Source of the DNA: Clostridia bacterium
GTDB lineage: Bacteria > Bacillota > Clostridia > RUG12999
DNA: 57,406 bases
Direction: 5' to 3'
Assembly: GCA_017396395.1 (NCBI GenBank)
Contig: JAFQMF010000002.1
Location: forward strand, 1 to 57,406
Part shown: in pieces, positions 8,753 to 17,100 of the stretch
Layout of the letters: the number at the start of each line of letters is the position of its first letter
Numbering within the stretch: position 1 is the first letter of the stretch
Translations under genes and position numbers: made by a program
The notes under the pieces: generated by a model
What the model saw: the letters and a program-made list of their open reading frames with translations, nothing else
Database searches by the model: none
What the model was told of the DNA's origin: nothing

Positions 8753-9418
8753 TTACTTATTCTTTCTTTCCTCGCATAATGTATATAACTGCTGGATAGC
8801 ATCGCTGATACCGCCCACTCTGTTTATAAGTCCGCACCTTACTGCTTCTTCACCCGATAAAATTGTACCTACATCGTTAGAAAGAGCGTCTGTATTCATC
8901 ATAATATTTGTAAGTCTATCTTCCGTTATACTACTGTGCCCAACTATAAACTGATTTACCCTCTTTTGCATTTTTTCCAGCATATTAAAGGTCTGGGGAG
9001 AGCTTATCAACATTCCCGTTATACGCACAGGATGCACCATCATAGTAGCTGTAGGAGTAATAAAAGAGTACTCGGCAGATACCGCAAGAGGTATTCCTAT
9101 ACTGTGCCCGCCTCCGATTACAAGAGATACTGTAGGCTTTGTCATCCCTGCAATCATTTCGGATATGGCAAGTCCAGCTTCCACATCTCCTCCCATAGTG
9201 TTTAAAATAATTAAAAGTCCGTCAATGTTTTTGTCCTCCTGAATTTTCACCAAAAGAGGAAGCAAATGCTCATATTTTGTCGTTTTACTGTCTGATGGCA
9301 GAACGCTGTGTCCCTCTACCTGCCCGATTATATTCATACAGTAAAACCGACCTTTTTGTCCTTCTATAATTTCTATTCCGTAATCACAAATTGTATCCTC
9401 TTCCCTGTTTTTACACAT
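8753..9418 (-). CDS. tepA: ClpP-class serine protease, TepA-like
   Basis: A 221-aa cytoplasmic protein of the ClpP/crotonase fold. It carries the oxyanion Gly pair in LNTMGGDVEAGLAISEMI, the nucleophile region GGGHSIG (Ser) and the catalytic His in MMVHPVR, the arrangement of B. subtilis TepA, reported to help protein export and sporulation. Ordinary ClpP would show G-x-A-A-S-M, so TepA is the better match. AAGGAG precedes the ATG. It is transcribed divergently from recG. Confidence 0.8.
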   Translation of the reverse strand: MCKNREEDTICDYGIEIIEGQKGRFYCMNIIGQVEGHSVLPSDSKTTKYEHLLPLLVKIQEDKNIDGLLIILNTMGGDVEAGLAISEMIAGMTKPTVSLVIGGGHSIGIPLAVSAEYSFITPTATMMVHPVRITGMLISSPQTFNMLEKMQKRVNQFIVGHSSITEDRLTNIMMNTDALSNDVGTILSGEEAVRCGLINRVGGISDAIQQLYTLCEERKNK

Positions 9419-9457
9419 AATCCCTCACTCCTTTTTGGGTATTATTCCTTTTTTTAC

Positions 9458-9486
9458 TTGATTATATGCAGTTTTTATGTTAAAAT
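9458..9486 (+). promoter_or_regulatory. Promoter for recG
   Basis: TTGATT at 9458-9463, 17-bp spacer, TAAAAT at 9481-9486, 34 bp before the recG ATG. Confidence 0.7.
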
Positions 9487-9519
9487 GAAAATATATGAGT
9501 CTTAAAGGCGGATAATAAT

Positions 9520-11580
9520 ATGAACGGAGAAAATGAATACCTTTTAAAAGACATAAAATTTATAAAAGGTGTGGGAGAGGCGAAAGCCAAATTGCTGTCA
9601 CGCCTTTGTATTCATACCCTTTTTGATATGCTGTGGTTTTTTCCCCGTTTTGTGGAAAACCGCAGTGAAATTAAATCTGTCAGAAACCTTATTGACGGTG
9701 AAACCGCCTGTATTACAGGTGAAATTTATTCCCCTGTAAAAACCGCTTATGTAAAAAACAATATGAAAATTTATTCGGTGTTGGTGCGTGACAAAAGCGA
9801 TATTGCCACTATAAAGTGGTTTAATAACAAATATGTAAAGGATGCCTTTGAAATAGGTGAAACTTATAATTTTTACGGCAAAGTCACCAAAACACTGGGA
9901 TATACAGAAATGGTAAATCCCACTTATGAAAAATCCCACAGAAACCTTCATACAGGAAGAGTTGTCCCTGTATATTCCCTAACTGAAAATCTGCCTCAGA
10001 AAACTATTCGAACCATAGCAAAAAACTGTGTGGATTTATGTTGTGGCCAAATAAAGGAATATCTACCCCTTTGGGTGCGTAAAAAATATAATTTGGAAGA
10101 AATTAATCATGCGATTTCCTCTATTCATTTCCCTGAGGATTTAAATTCATGGAATAATGCAAAAAAGCGTCTTTCCTTTGAAGAACTTCTTTTTATGCAA
10201 CTTGGTCTTATGAGTATTCATAGCTTTTCAAAATCCGGCTTTGCACCTGTAATATCCTGCAAGGAGCATTTTAAAGAGTTTGAAAAAAAGCTTACTTTTG
10301 CCCTGACAAATGCCCAGAAAAAAACTTTAAAGGAAATATTTGAAGATATTTCCTCCGGCATTGGTATGAGAAGACTTGTTCAGGGTGATGTTGGTTCAGG
10401 TAAAACCGTAGTTGCCTTTGGTGCTATGTATTGCGGTGTTAAAAACGGTTTTCAAACCGCTTTAATGGTGCCTACAAGTGTACTGGCAAGTCAGCATTAC
10501 GAATCTGCCCTGAAGTTTTTTGATAAAAATGAGGTTGTACTTTTAACAGGCAGTGTAAGGTCAAAGGAAAAGAAAGAGATTTTATCCCTCATCCAAAATG
10601 GTCAGGCTAAAGTAATTATAGGTACTCATGCACTTTTAGAGGATAATGTGAGTTTTAATAATTTAGGACTTATTGTAACAGATGAACAACACCGTTTTGG
10701 TGTAAATCAGAGAGTCAGCCTTGCTAAAAAAGGAAATACTCCCCATGTTCTTGTTATGAGTGCTACTCCTATTCCCCGTACACTTGCCCTTATTTTGTAT
10801 GGAGATTTGGATATATCTGTAATAGATGAATTACCTCCGGGGAGAACTCCTGTTTCTACTTTGTCAGTTGGGGAAGATAAACGACAGCGAGTAAATTCCT
10901 TTATTGAAAAAGAGGTGGAGATGGGACATCAAGTATTTATTGTTTGTCCGCTTGCTACCGCTTCTGAGAAAATTGACCTTGATTCTGCTGAAGAATTGTA
11001 TATAAAGCTTAAAGAAAAGGTTTTTCCAAACAGACGGGTTGCACTTATTCACGGAAAAATGAAGGCTAATGCAAAAAATGAAATAATGGAAAGCTTTTCA
11101 AAAGGTGAAATTGATATTTTGATTTCAACTACAGTAATCGAAGTAGGTATAAATGTTCCAAATGCCAGTCTTATGATAATTGAAAATGCACAGCGTTTCG
11201 GGCTTTCTACACTTCATCAGCTCAGAGGCAGAGTGGGCAGAGGAAATACCCAGTCTTACTGTGTGTTGATTTCTTCGGGGGGCGGTGATATTACTGCCCA
11301 GCGAATAAAAACAATGTGCGAAACAAATGACGGCTTTAAAATTGCCAATAAGGACTTGGAGCTTAGAGGTCCGGGAGATTTGCTTGGCATTAAACAACAC
11401 GGACTTCCTGACCTTAGAATTGCAAACCTTTTAGAGGATAGGGAAATTCTTAAAAATGCCAACGAGTGTGCAAAGGAAATACTTGAAAAAGACCCTTATT
11501 TAGCAAATGAAGAAAATAAATTCTTAAGAAAAAAAGTAAATGAAATGTTTAAAAATGGTGTGGAAAATGCCGTTTTATAA
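9520..11580 (+). CDS. recG: ATP-dependent DNA helicase RecG
   Basis: A 686-aa superfamily-2 helicase that remodels stalled forks and recombination intermediates. A wedge/OB domain occupies about the first 260 residues. Then come Walker A GDVGSGKT, DEQH box (TDEQHRFG), SATPIPRT, and the C-terminal helicase motifs with T-T-V-I-E-V-G-I-N-V-P-N and QLRGRVGRG. The length is normal. A dCMP deaminase gene follows after 14 bp. Confidence 0.97.
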   Translation: MNGENEYLLKDIKFIKGVGEAKAKLLSRLCIHTLFDMLWFFPRFVENRSEIKSVRNLIDGETACITGEIYSPVKTAYVKNNMKIYSVLVRDKSDIATIKWFNNKYVKDAFEIGETYNFYGKVTKTLGYTEMVNPTYEKSHRNLHTGRVVPVYSLTENLPQKTIRTIAKNCVDLCCGQIKEYLPLWVRKKYNLEEINHAISSIHFPEDLNSWNNAKKRLSFEELLFMQLGLMSIHSFSKSGFAPVISCKEHFKEFEKKLTFALTNAQKKTLKEIFEDISSGIGMRRLVQGDVGSGKTVVAFGAMYCGVKNGFQTALMVPTSVLASQHYESALKFFDKNEVVLLTGSVRSKEKKEILSLIQNGQAKVIIGTHALLEDNVSFNNLGLIVTDEQHRFGVNQRVSLAKKGNTPHVLVMSATPIPRTLALILYGDLDISVIDELPPGRTPVSTLSVGEDKRQRVNSFIEKEVEMGHQVFIVCPLATASEKIDLDSAEELYIKLKEKVFPNRRVALIHGKMKANAKNEIMESFSKGEIDILISTTVIEVGINVPNASLMIIENAQRFGLSTLHQLRGRVGRGNTQSYCVLISSGGGDITAQRIKTMCETNDGFKIANKDLELRGPGDLLGIKQHGLPDLRIANLLEDREILKNANECAKEILEKDPYLANEENKFLRKKVNEMFKNGVENAVL

Positions 11581-11594
11581 AGGAGGAAAATCCT

Positions 11595-12080
11595 ATGAGA
11601 AGAGATAAAATAAATTACTATCTTGATATTGCTGAAACTGTACTGGAGCGTGGCACTTGCCTTAGAAGAAATTATGGTGCAATTATAGTTAAAAACGACG
11701 AGATAATCTCTACAGGTTATGCAGGTGCACCAAGAGGTAGAAAAAACTGCTCTGAGCTTGGCTATTGCCTTAGAGAAAAATTAGGTATTCCAAGAGGAGA
11801 AAGATATGAAAAATGTCGCTCTGTTCACGCAGAGGCAAATGCTATAATCAGTGCTTCCCGCCGTGATATGATAGGTGCATGGATTTATCTTGTGGGCAGA
11901 GATATGCTTACAGGGGAACTGGTGGAAAACGCAAATTCCTGTGCTATGTGCAAAAAAATGGTTATAAACTCCGGTATTGAAAAGGTGGTTGTGCGAGATA
12001 CCGCTGATACATACAGAATTATTGATGTAACTGACTGGATAGAAAATGACGAATCCTTAGGAAGTGATTTCGGGTATTGA
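11595..12080 (+). CDS. dCMP deaminase (ComEB-like)
   Basis: A 161-aa zinc-dependent cytidine/deoxycytidylate deaminase that makes dUMP for thymidylate synthesis. The zinc site is HAEANAI plus SCAMCKK; the usual Pro before the first Cys of P-C-x-x-C is replaced by Ser, which also occurs in this family. The N-terminal G-x-x-x-R-R-N-Y-G and YAGAPRG segments are characteristic. The gene starts 14 bp after recG behind AAAGGAGG and ends before a terminator. Confidence 0.92.
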   Translation: MRRDKINYYLDIAETVLERGTCLRRNYGAIIVKNDEIISTGYAGAPRGRKNCSELGYCLREKLGIPRGERYEKCRSVHAEANAIISASRRDMIGAWIYLVGRDMLTGELVENANSCAMCKKMVINSGIEKVVVRDTADTYRIIDVTDWIENDESLGSDFGY

Positions 12081-12122
12081 TTTTTTAATAGAAAAACACT
12101 AGTATTATAAGCTTATAAACAT

Positions 12123-12160
12123 AAAAGCTGGGACAATAATTGTTGATTGTCTCAGCTTTT
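12123..12160. terminator. Bidirectional intrinsic terminator
   Basis: AAAAGCTGGGACAAT, 8-nt loop, ATTGTCTCAGCTTTT; one G-T pair in a 15-bp stem. It lies between the convergent deaminase and permease genes. Confidence 0.85.
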
Positions 12161-12163
12161 TCA

Positions 12164-13036
12164 TTATAAAACTTCTATTAAATTTATTACCGCACCCGAT
12201 ATAACCCCGATTAAGTACATAATCCCAATTATTTTTAAATTTTCCTTTTGATTGCGATTAAGCTTTAAAAGTACTACAAGTCCAACTCCTGCACCAGCAC
12301 AAAGTCCTCCTGTAAGTGCTCCCAAGGTTATACCACCTTCAATATAAAGCTGGGTTAAAACTACTGATGCAGCACAGTTTGGAATAAGTCCCACTATGGG
12401 AGTTATAAGCACCTGTAAAATGTTGTTGGAACTTACATATTTTACAAAATCACCTAAATATTCCATTAAGAATCCCAGCACAACAGATACCAGAAAGATA
12501 AACACAAAGATTTTTATACAGTGGATAATTGCCGATTTTAAAACGCCGTCGTGGCAGTCCTCGCAGTTGCCGTGATAGTGAATATGCTCATGGTCTTTAT
12601 GCTCACAGGCTTTATGCACATCACCCGACTTATATAGCAAATCAATGGCAAAACCAAATATTAATGCAATCAAAAGCTTTGCACCAATTAATAAAAGCAT
12701 CTGTTTAAAATATCTTGGTTCTGCAAGCAAAATCGGTATTGCTTCATCAGATGTGGATACAAATATAGCAACTAAAGTACCCAGCGTAATTGCTTTTTTT
12801 GAGTAAAGCTCAGATGCAATTACCGAAAATCCGCATTGAGGAATACACCCGAAAAGTCCGCCGTATAAAGGTCCTGCCTTGCCTGATTTCATAAACAGGT
12901 GATGGGCTCCGTTGTTATTTTTATGCTCCAAGTATTCAATTAAAAGATATACTAAAAACAGTACAGGAATAAGCTTTACAGAGTCCAGCAGTGCTTCCAG
13001 TAAAATTTCTCTTATAATTTCCATATTTATACCCAT
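12164..13036 (-). CDS. Putative heavy-metal efflux permease (ArsP_2-type)
   Basis: A 290-aa membrane protein with about 8-10 hydrophobic segments, split by a cytoplasmic loop at about residues 140-165 rich in His, Cys and Asp (HKACEHKDHEHIHYHGNC), a plausible metal-binding region. Two related half-motifs, G-C-I-P-Q-C-G in the first half and I-P-N-C-A-A in the second, suggest an internal duplication as in putative 10-TM heavy-metal exporters. Substrate unknown; Zn, Mn or arsenicals are guesses. ATG 13036 follows AAGGAAGG and is preferred to the Met at residue 5. It is alone behind its own promoter. Confidence 0.75.
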   Translation of the reverse strand: MGINMEIIREILLEALLDSVKLIPVLFLVYLLIEYLEHKNNNGAHHLFMKSGKAGPLYGGLFGCIPQCGFSVIASELYSKKAITLGTLVAIFVSTSDEAIPILLAEPRYFKQMLLLIGAKLLIALIFGFAIDLLYKSGDVHKACEHKDHEHIHYHGNCEDCHDGVLKSAIIHCIKIFVFIFLVSVVLGFLMEYLGDFVKYVSSNNILQVLITPIVGLIPNCAASVVLTQLYIEGGITLGALTGGLCAGAGVGLVVLLKLNRNQKENLKIIGIMYLIGVISGAVINLIEVL

Positions 13037-13103
13037 ATGTTTCCTTCCTTATTTTTAATACAAAAAAGACATATGCTGTTTTTGCTTTAAAAATGCAAGG
13101 TTT

Positions 13104-13132
13104 ATTTTACCACAAAAACAAACATATGTCAA
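13104..13132 (-). promoter_or_regulatory. Promoter for the metal permease, with an overlapping dyad
   Basis: Minus strand TTGACA (13132-13127), 17-bp spacer, TAAAAT (13109-13104). The octamer GACATATG overlaps the -35 box (13130-13123 on the minus strand), and its inverse lies in the leader at 13069-13076, so the two copies form a widely spaced dyad around the -10 and start that could be a regulator site. Confidence 0.7.
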
Positions 13133-13161
13133 TATTTTTAAAAGTCTTCTAATTAAGGCTT

Positions 13162-14286
13162 TTATATTTCATTTTTAACTATACTTTCTATTGCCTCAAG
13201 GGCAATATCTATCTCTCTTTCTGTTGTGAAAAATCCTGGTGAAAGCCTTACAGTTCCTCCTTTTTCCGTACCGTACAATCTGTGTGCCAGAGGGGCACAG
13301 TGAAGTCCGCTTCGGGATGCTATGTCATATTTTTCATCTAACAAAAAGGAGATTTCAGACGGGTCTTTGCCCTGTAAGGTAAAGCTTACAACTGCTCCGC
13401 ATTTTTTCAGATTTTCTCCAATTACTTTTGCACCCTTTATATTTTTCAGTCCGCCTTTTAGTTTTTCTGTAACAAGAGCTTCCTTCTGTGCAATTTTATC
13501 AATTCCAACTGAAAAAATATACTTTAGTCCTTCATATAACCCCCAAATTCCTGCCATATTAAGTGTTCCGCTTTCATAGTAGTTAGGAAGAGATATAGGC
13601 TGAATAATACTTTCCGAATCGCTTCCTGTTCCCCCAAAGGTAAGAGGGGGCGGATTTATATTGTGAAGATACATTCCCCCTGTGCCTTGCGGACCAAGCA
13701 GTCCTTTATGTCCCGGAAATGCTATGCTTGCTCCGATTTTTTCTGCATTTATATTAAAATGTCCTGCGGACTGGGAAACATCTATTAATAAAGGTACGCC
13801 TAAATCCTTACATATTTCCCCTGCCTTTTCAATGTCATTTACTGCTCCGCTTACATTAGAAACGTGGTTGATTATAACAAGACTGCTTCCTTCCCCTATC
13901 TTGCGTAAGGCTTCCATATCTGTTGTTCCGTCCTCTGATACAGGCAGAACTTCTATATTAGCTTTTCTGTGGGCAAGGGGACGCATTACAGAATTATGTT
14001 CCATATGAGAAACTACTGCCTTATCTCCTTCTTTTACCATTCCAAGAATTATTGTATTTAAGCCTTCTGTTGCATTTTTTGTAAATATTATCTTTTCAGG
14101 GTCGGATATGCCAAACAGATTTGCCAGCATTTCCCTTGCACCTGTGGCAATTTCCATTGCCTCTGTTGCTCTTTTATGGGCAGAGCGACCTGAGGATGCC
14201 CCGCAGTATCTTAAGTACTTTTCCACTCCCTCATAAACCCCTTGAGGCTTAGGAAAAGATGTGGCTCCGTTATCAAGATATATCAT
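13162..14286 (-). CDS. Cysteine desulfurase-like aminotransferase class V enzyme
   Basis: A 374-aa PLP enzyme. YLDNGATSFPKP opens the protein, the PLP Lys is in FPGHKGLLGPQGTGG and the C-terminal active-site Cys segment is SRSGLHCAPLAH. This matches the desulfurase subfamily found beside DUF3343 rather than housekeeping IscS/NifS, and it probably mobilises sulfur or selenium from Cys or Sec. Its ATG overlaps the stop of the DUF3343 gene (ATGA), strongly suggesting coupled translation of enzyme and carrier. Confidence 0.87.
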   Translation of the reverse strand: MIYLDNGATSFPKPQGVYEGVEKYLRYCGASSGRSAHKRATEAMEIATGAREMLANLFGISDPEKIIFTKNATEGLNTIILGMVKEGDKAVVSHMEHNSVMRPLAHRKANIEVLPVSEDGTTDMEALRKIGEGSSLVIINHVSNVSGAVNDIEKAGEICKDLGVPLLIDVSQSAGHFNINAEKIGASIAFPGHKGLLGPQGTGGMYLHNINPPPLTFGGTGSDSESIIQPISLPNYYESGTLNMAGIWGLYEGLKYIFSVGIDKIAQKEALVTEKLKGGLKNIKGAKVIGENLKKCGAVVSFTLQGKDPSEISFLLDEKYDIASRSGLHCAPLAHRLYGTEKGGTVRLSPGFFTTEREIDIALEAIESIVKNEI

Positions 14287-14555
14287 ATTTCATCACCTGA
14301 TGAAATAGGTCTGTATCTCATTTTCTCTATACCTGTATCAAGATATATCCCACGGCTTTTCATTCCAAGTAATTTTATAATTTTTTCCGCCTCCGCAAGT
14401 GCGAAGCTTACAGTTTTTACGCTGTAGTTACACCCTTCCTTTGCCAGGCGGGAGGGAGTCTGGATTACCTTTGCATTAAAGCCTTTTTTTGCAAGAGCAT
14501 CCTTTAATCTCACCGCACTTGTTGAAGAGGAAAGAAGAATAATTATGCCTTCCAA
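14283..14555 (-). CDS. DUF3343 protein, putative S/Se carrier
   Basis: A 90-aa protein with the typical N-terminus I-I-L-L-S-S-S-T-S-A-V-R and a single conserved-looking Cys in EGCNYSV, fitting the Se/S-carrier-like (DUF3343) family. Starts at TTG 14555 behind GGAGAGG. The overlap with the desulfurase gene supports a role accepting persulfide or selenide from it; that role is inference. Confidence 0.78.
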   Translation of the reverse strand: MEGIIILLSSSTSAVRLKDALAKKGFNAKVIQTPSRLAKEGCNYSVKTVSFALAEAEKIIKLLGMKSRGIYLDTGIEKMRYRPISSGDEI

Positions 14556-14581
14556 TATTTTCCTCTCCTTAAATAATATAT

Positions 14582-14605
14582 AAAGGGGGATACATTTCCC
14601 CCTTT
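14582..14605 (-). terminator. Intrinsic terminator after the ger operon
   Basis: AAAGGGGGA, loop TACAT, TTCCCCCTTT; on the minus strand it is followed by a short T/A-rich tail. It lies between gerAB and the DUF3343 gene. Confidence 0.7.
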
Positions 14606-14626
14606 TATATTATATTCATACTATTT

Positions 14627-15706
14627 TCAGGCGGACACAAATCTTCTATGTTTAAACTCCGCAACAATCCATATTAAAAAAGGTATCAACACCTGAAAAA
14701 AAGGTGCGTAAAATTTATAGACTGATAAAAACCTATAAGAAGATATTGTATTTTCAAAAATTATTGTTGCAAGTGCTGTCATAAATACCGCTATAGGGGC
14801 AATAAGCACTTTGCCGCTATCAGTATTCAAAATTTTACTGAGTCCAAGGGATATTACATAAAGGCAAAGGCTTACTTTTAATATCTGTGCCACAAAAAAA
14901 CTACCTGATACAATTACCTCTATTCGGGTAAAGAAATCCATAATATTAATAACTCCTGCGGCAGTATATGAAGGATAATATAAAATGGAGTTTGTATGAG
15001 TTCCCAGCACCATTATTGCCCGAAGCGTTTCCAGCACAAAAACTCCTCCCCCTATTACAAGTGCCCACAAATATACTCCGTATCCTTTTTTCCCATATTT
15101 TTTATGAGCAAAAAGCACCGAAATCAAAAAGACTTCTCCAAAAGGATATACAAGACAAGTAAAAGCATCGCTTATAAATCTTCCGTCTGCCTCTGCAAGT
15201 ATCGGCATTATATTTTCTGTGTTCCAGTCCTTTAAAGACATCACATATATAATCATTATAAGGAAAATTATTACAGGCAAAACAAGATTTGTTACTCTGC
15301 CCAGTACTGCAATCCCTTTTTTCATTATATAGATGCAAGGCACAATAAAAAAAATAAGCATAAGCACCTGAGAGGTTTGAGGCATTGATACCACCTGATT
15401 AAATTCCGAAAAAATTCTCATAGACATACTGCCTATCTGAAGTGTATAAAGACAAAGTATGCCTGTTATTATTCCGCCCACCACTTTTCCAAAGCAGATA
15501 TATATAATATCAAAAAGCCCTTTGCCCGGATAAAGAGCTGTAATTCGTGCATATAAAAGGTATAAAGGGAGTGCTAAAATCAAAGATAATCCTGCCGCAA
15601 TCCAGGCATCCTGCATTGAACGGTTGCCCCCTCCCGAAACAAGAATACCGCTTATTATAATTATTATACCTATTCCGCAAAGCTGTCTGTGGGATAACTT
15701 TTCCAT
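14627..15706 (-). CDS. gerAB: Spore germination permease GerAB
   Basis: A 359-aa integral membrane protein of the GerAB/APC superfamily, about 10 TM segments, the germinant-binding subunit of GerA-type nutrient receptors in the spore inner membrane. The N-terminal ISHRQ-like segment (KLSHRQLCGIG) and an early glycine-rich TM (residues 20-30) are typical. It is the last gene of the operon, 18 bp after the small 2-TM gene, and is followed by a terminator. Confidence 0.87.
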   Translation of the reverse strand: MEKLSHRQLCGIGIIIIISGILVSGGGNRSMQDAWIAAGLSLILALPLYLLYARITALYPGKGLFDIIYICFGKVVGGIITGILCLYTLQIGSMSMRIFSEFNQVVSMPQTSQVLMLIFFIVPCIYIMKKGIAVLGRVTNLVLPVIIFLIMIIYVMSLKDWNTENIMPILAEADGRFISDAFTCLVYPFGEVFLISVLFAHKKYGKKGYGVYLWALVIGGGVFVLETLRAIMVLGTHTNSILYYPSYTAAGVINIMDFFTRIEVIVSGSFFVAQILKVSLCLYVISLGLSKILNTDSGKVLIAPIAVFMTALATIIFENTISSYRFLSVYKFYAPFFQVLIPFLIWIVAEFKHRRFVSA

Positions 15707-15724
15707 AACCCATCTCCTGTAAAT

Positions 15725-15934
15725 TTATTTATGTCCTAAAAAGCTTGATGCAATAATATCTGCCGGACCGGGAATATCAATACCCATTCCTGTAATTACT
15801 ATTATAGCAACTGCTGATACTGTAAAAACCAGACAAGCTGTAAGACTGCCTTTATAATCCTCTTTTTTCCCTGATACAATTTCACATACCAATAGAGTAA
15901 TAACAAAAAGTAAGAACATCACTATATCAATCAT
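15725..15934 (-). CDS. Small 2-TM protein of the ger operon, candidate germinant-receptor D subunit
   Basis: A 69-aa protein with two hydrophobic segments (about residues 3-20 and 30-52) separated by a charged turn GKKEDYKG. Its start overlaps the gerAC stop (ATGA). Small two-TM D subunits are known for some GerA-type receptors in Bacillus and modulate germination; size, topology and position agree, but sequence identity to those was not tested. Confidence 0.7.
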   Translation of the reverse strand: MIDIVMFLLFVITLLVCEIVSGKKEDYKGSLTACLVFTVSAVAIIVITGMGIDIPGPADIIASSFLGHK

Positions 15935-17100
15935 TTTACATTACTCCCTTCGTGATAAGTTGCAGGGGACTTGTTTATAAATCCTGTTGAGCGAAGCTTA
16001 ACTGTAACATTTATATCAGGTATAAGATTTTGAAAATAATCTGTTCCTTTTATTTTTTTCCATAATTTAGAGTGATTTTTATATATTTTATTTCCAAAGC
16101 CAAAAATATCTGTACCGCTTCCCATTTGTTGATACCGTATCAGATTATACGCTTTTTGCTTTATTTCCTGTTCAATATCCTTTAAAAGCATTTGCCTTTT
16201 TTGTGCGTCTATAATATCCTCTTTTCCCGTAAGCTCATTTATTCCCAGCTCCAGGTCAAGATGAATACTCATTTTAATCCCTTCTTTTGTTTCTTCAGGC
16301 TTTAACTTGGTATCGCAATTAAAAACAAGGGGAGAAATATGCCCTGTACCTGTATCACCTTTTTTTACAGATATTACAGTTTGCTTTGTTTTCCCCTGTA
16401 ACATTGTCATTATTTTAGAGTCTTCTTCTCCTAAAAAATCTACCAGCTTATCATCTTTAAAAACCGCCGTTCCGCTTAGGGAAAGAGAATGTTTTTCTTC
16501 TGCCTGTATTCGGCTGAAAGCAGGCAAATATGCAGAAATTCCAGGAGAATTTATTGTGTTTATAAGTTCATATACTTTAACCTCAGGAGAAAGAGAGGTG
16601 TTTTCCTCTCCGCTTTGTAAAATATCTCTTATTGCAAATGCCTTTATTTCTTCTCCCATACTGGGACTTTCCAAAAGGTGATAGGCTTTACAATCTTTTG
16701 CCACTACCACATCATTGGTAATTCTAAGCTCCACATCCCTTACAACCAAATCAAGAATTTCCAGTATTCCTTCCCGTGCTACTTCCTCGCTTATGATAAT
16801 AGTGCTTACCTGACTTAAAAACAACTCCTTTGCTGCAGCAGTAGAAATTTCATGGACTGCACCAAAAACCGTATCACCTTCTGCTGAAAGTGTTCCGGGA
16901 GCAGGGGTGGTTCCCTCCCCTCCCTGTGCCATTCCCACAACCTCGGCAGTAACAAGATACTTTTTATTTTCACCAAAATCTACCCCTATTGCACTTACAA
17001 TGTAGCTGTCTTCAATTTCAGAATAATTCTGGCAGCCGCAGAAAAACACAGCCGGCAAAAGGCAAAGTATAAACAATATTAGTTTTTTAATTATTTTCAT
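15931..17100 (-). CDS. gerAC: Spore germination lipoprotein GerAC
   Basis: A 389-aa lipoprotein: signal MKIIKKLILFILCLL, then lipobox F-C-G-C with Cys at about residue 23, followed by YSEIEDSYIVSAIGVD, the start typical of GerAC/GerKC proteins. GerAC sits on the outer face of the spore inner membrane as receptor subunit C. It overlaps gerAA by 4 bp and the small 2-TM gene by 4 bp. Confidence 0.92.
   Translation of the reverse strand: MKIIKKLILFILCLLPAVFFCGCQNYSEIEDSYIVSAIGVDFGENKKYLVTAEVVGMAQGGEGTTPAPGTLSAEGDTVFGAVHEISTAAAKELFLSQVSTIIISEEVAREGILEILDLVVRDVELRITNDVVVAKDCKAYHLLESPSMGEEIKAFAIRDILQSGEENTSLSPEVKVYELINTINSPGISAYLPAFSRIQAEEKHSLSLSGTAVFKDDKLVDFLGEEDSKIMTMLQGKTKQTVISVKKGDTGTGHISPLVFNCDTKLKPEETKEGIKMSIHLDLELGINELTGKEDIIDAQKRQMLLKDIEQEIKQKAYNLIRYQQMGSGTDIFGFGNKIYKNHSKLWKKIKGTDYFQNLIPDINVTVKLRSTGFINKSPATYHEGSNVK

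Noticed and set aside
13139..13163. Hairpin after the cysteine-desulfurase gene as a terminator
   Set aside because: Stem is imperfect and no T-run follows on the minus strand.
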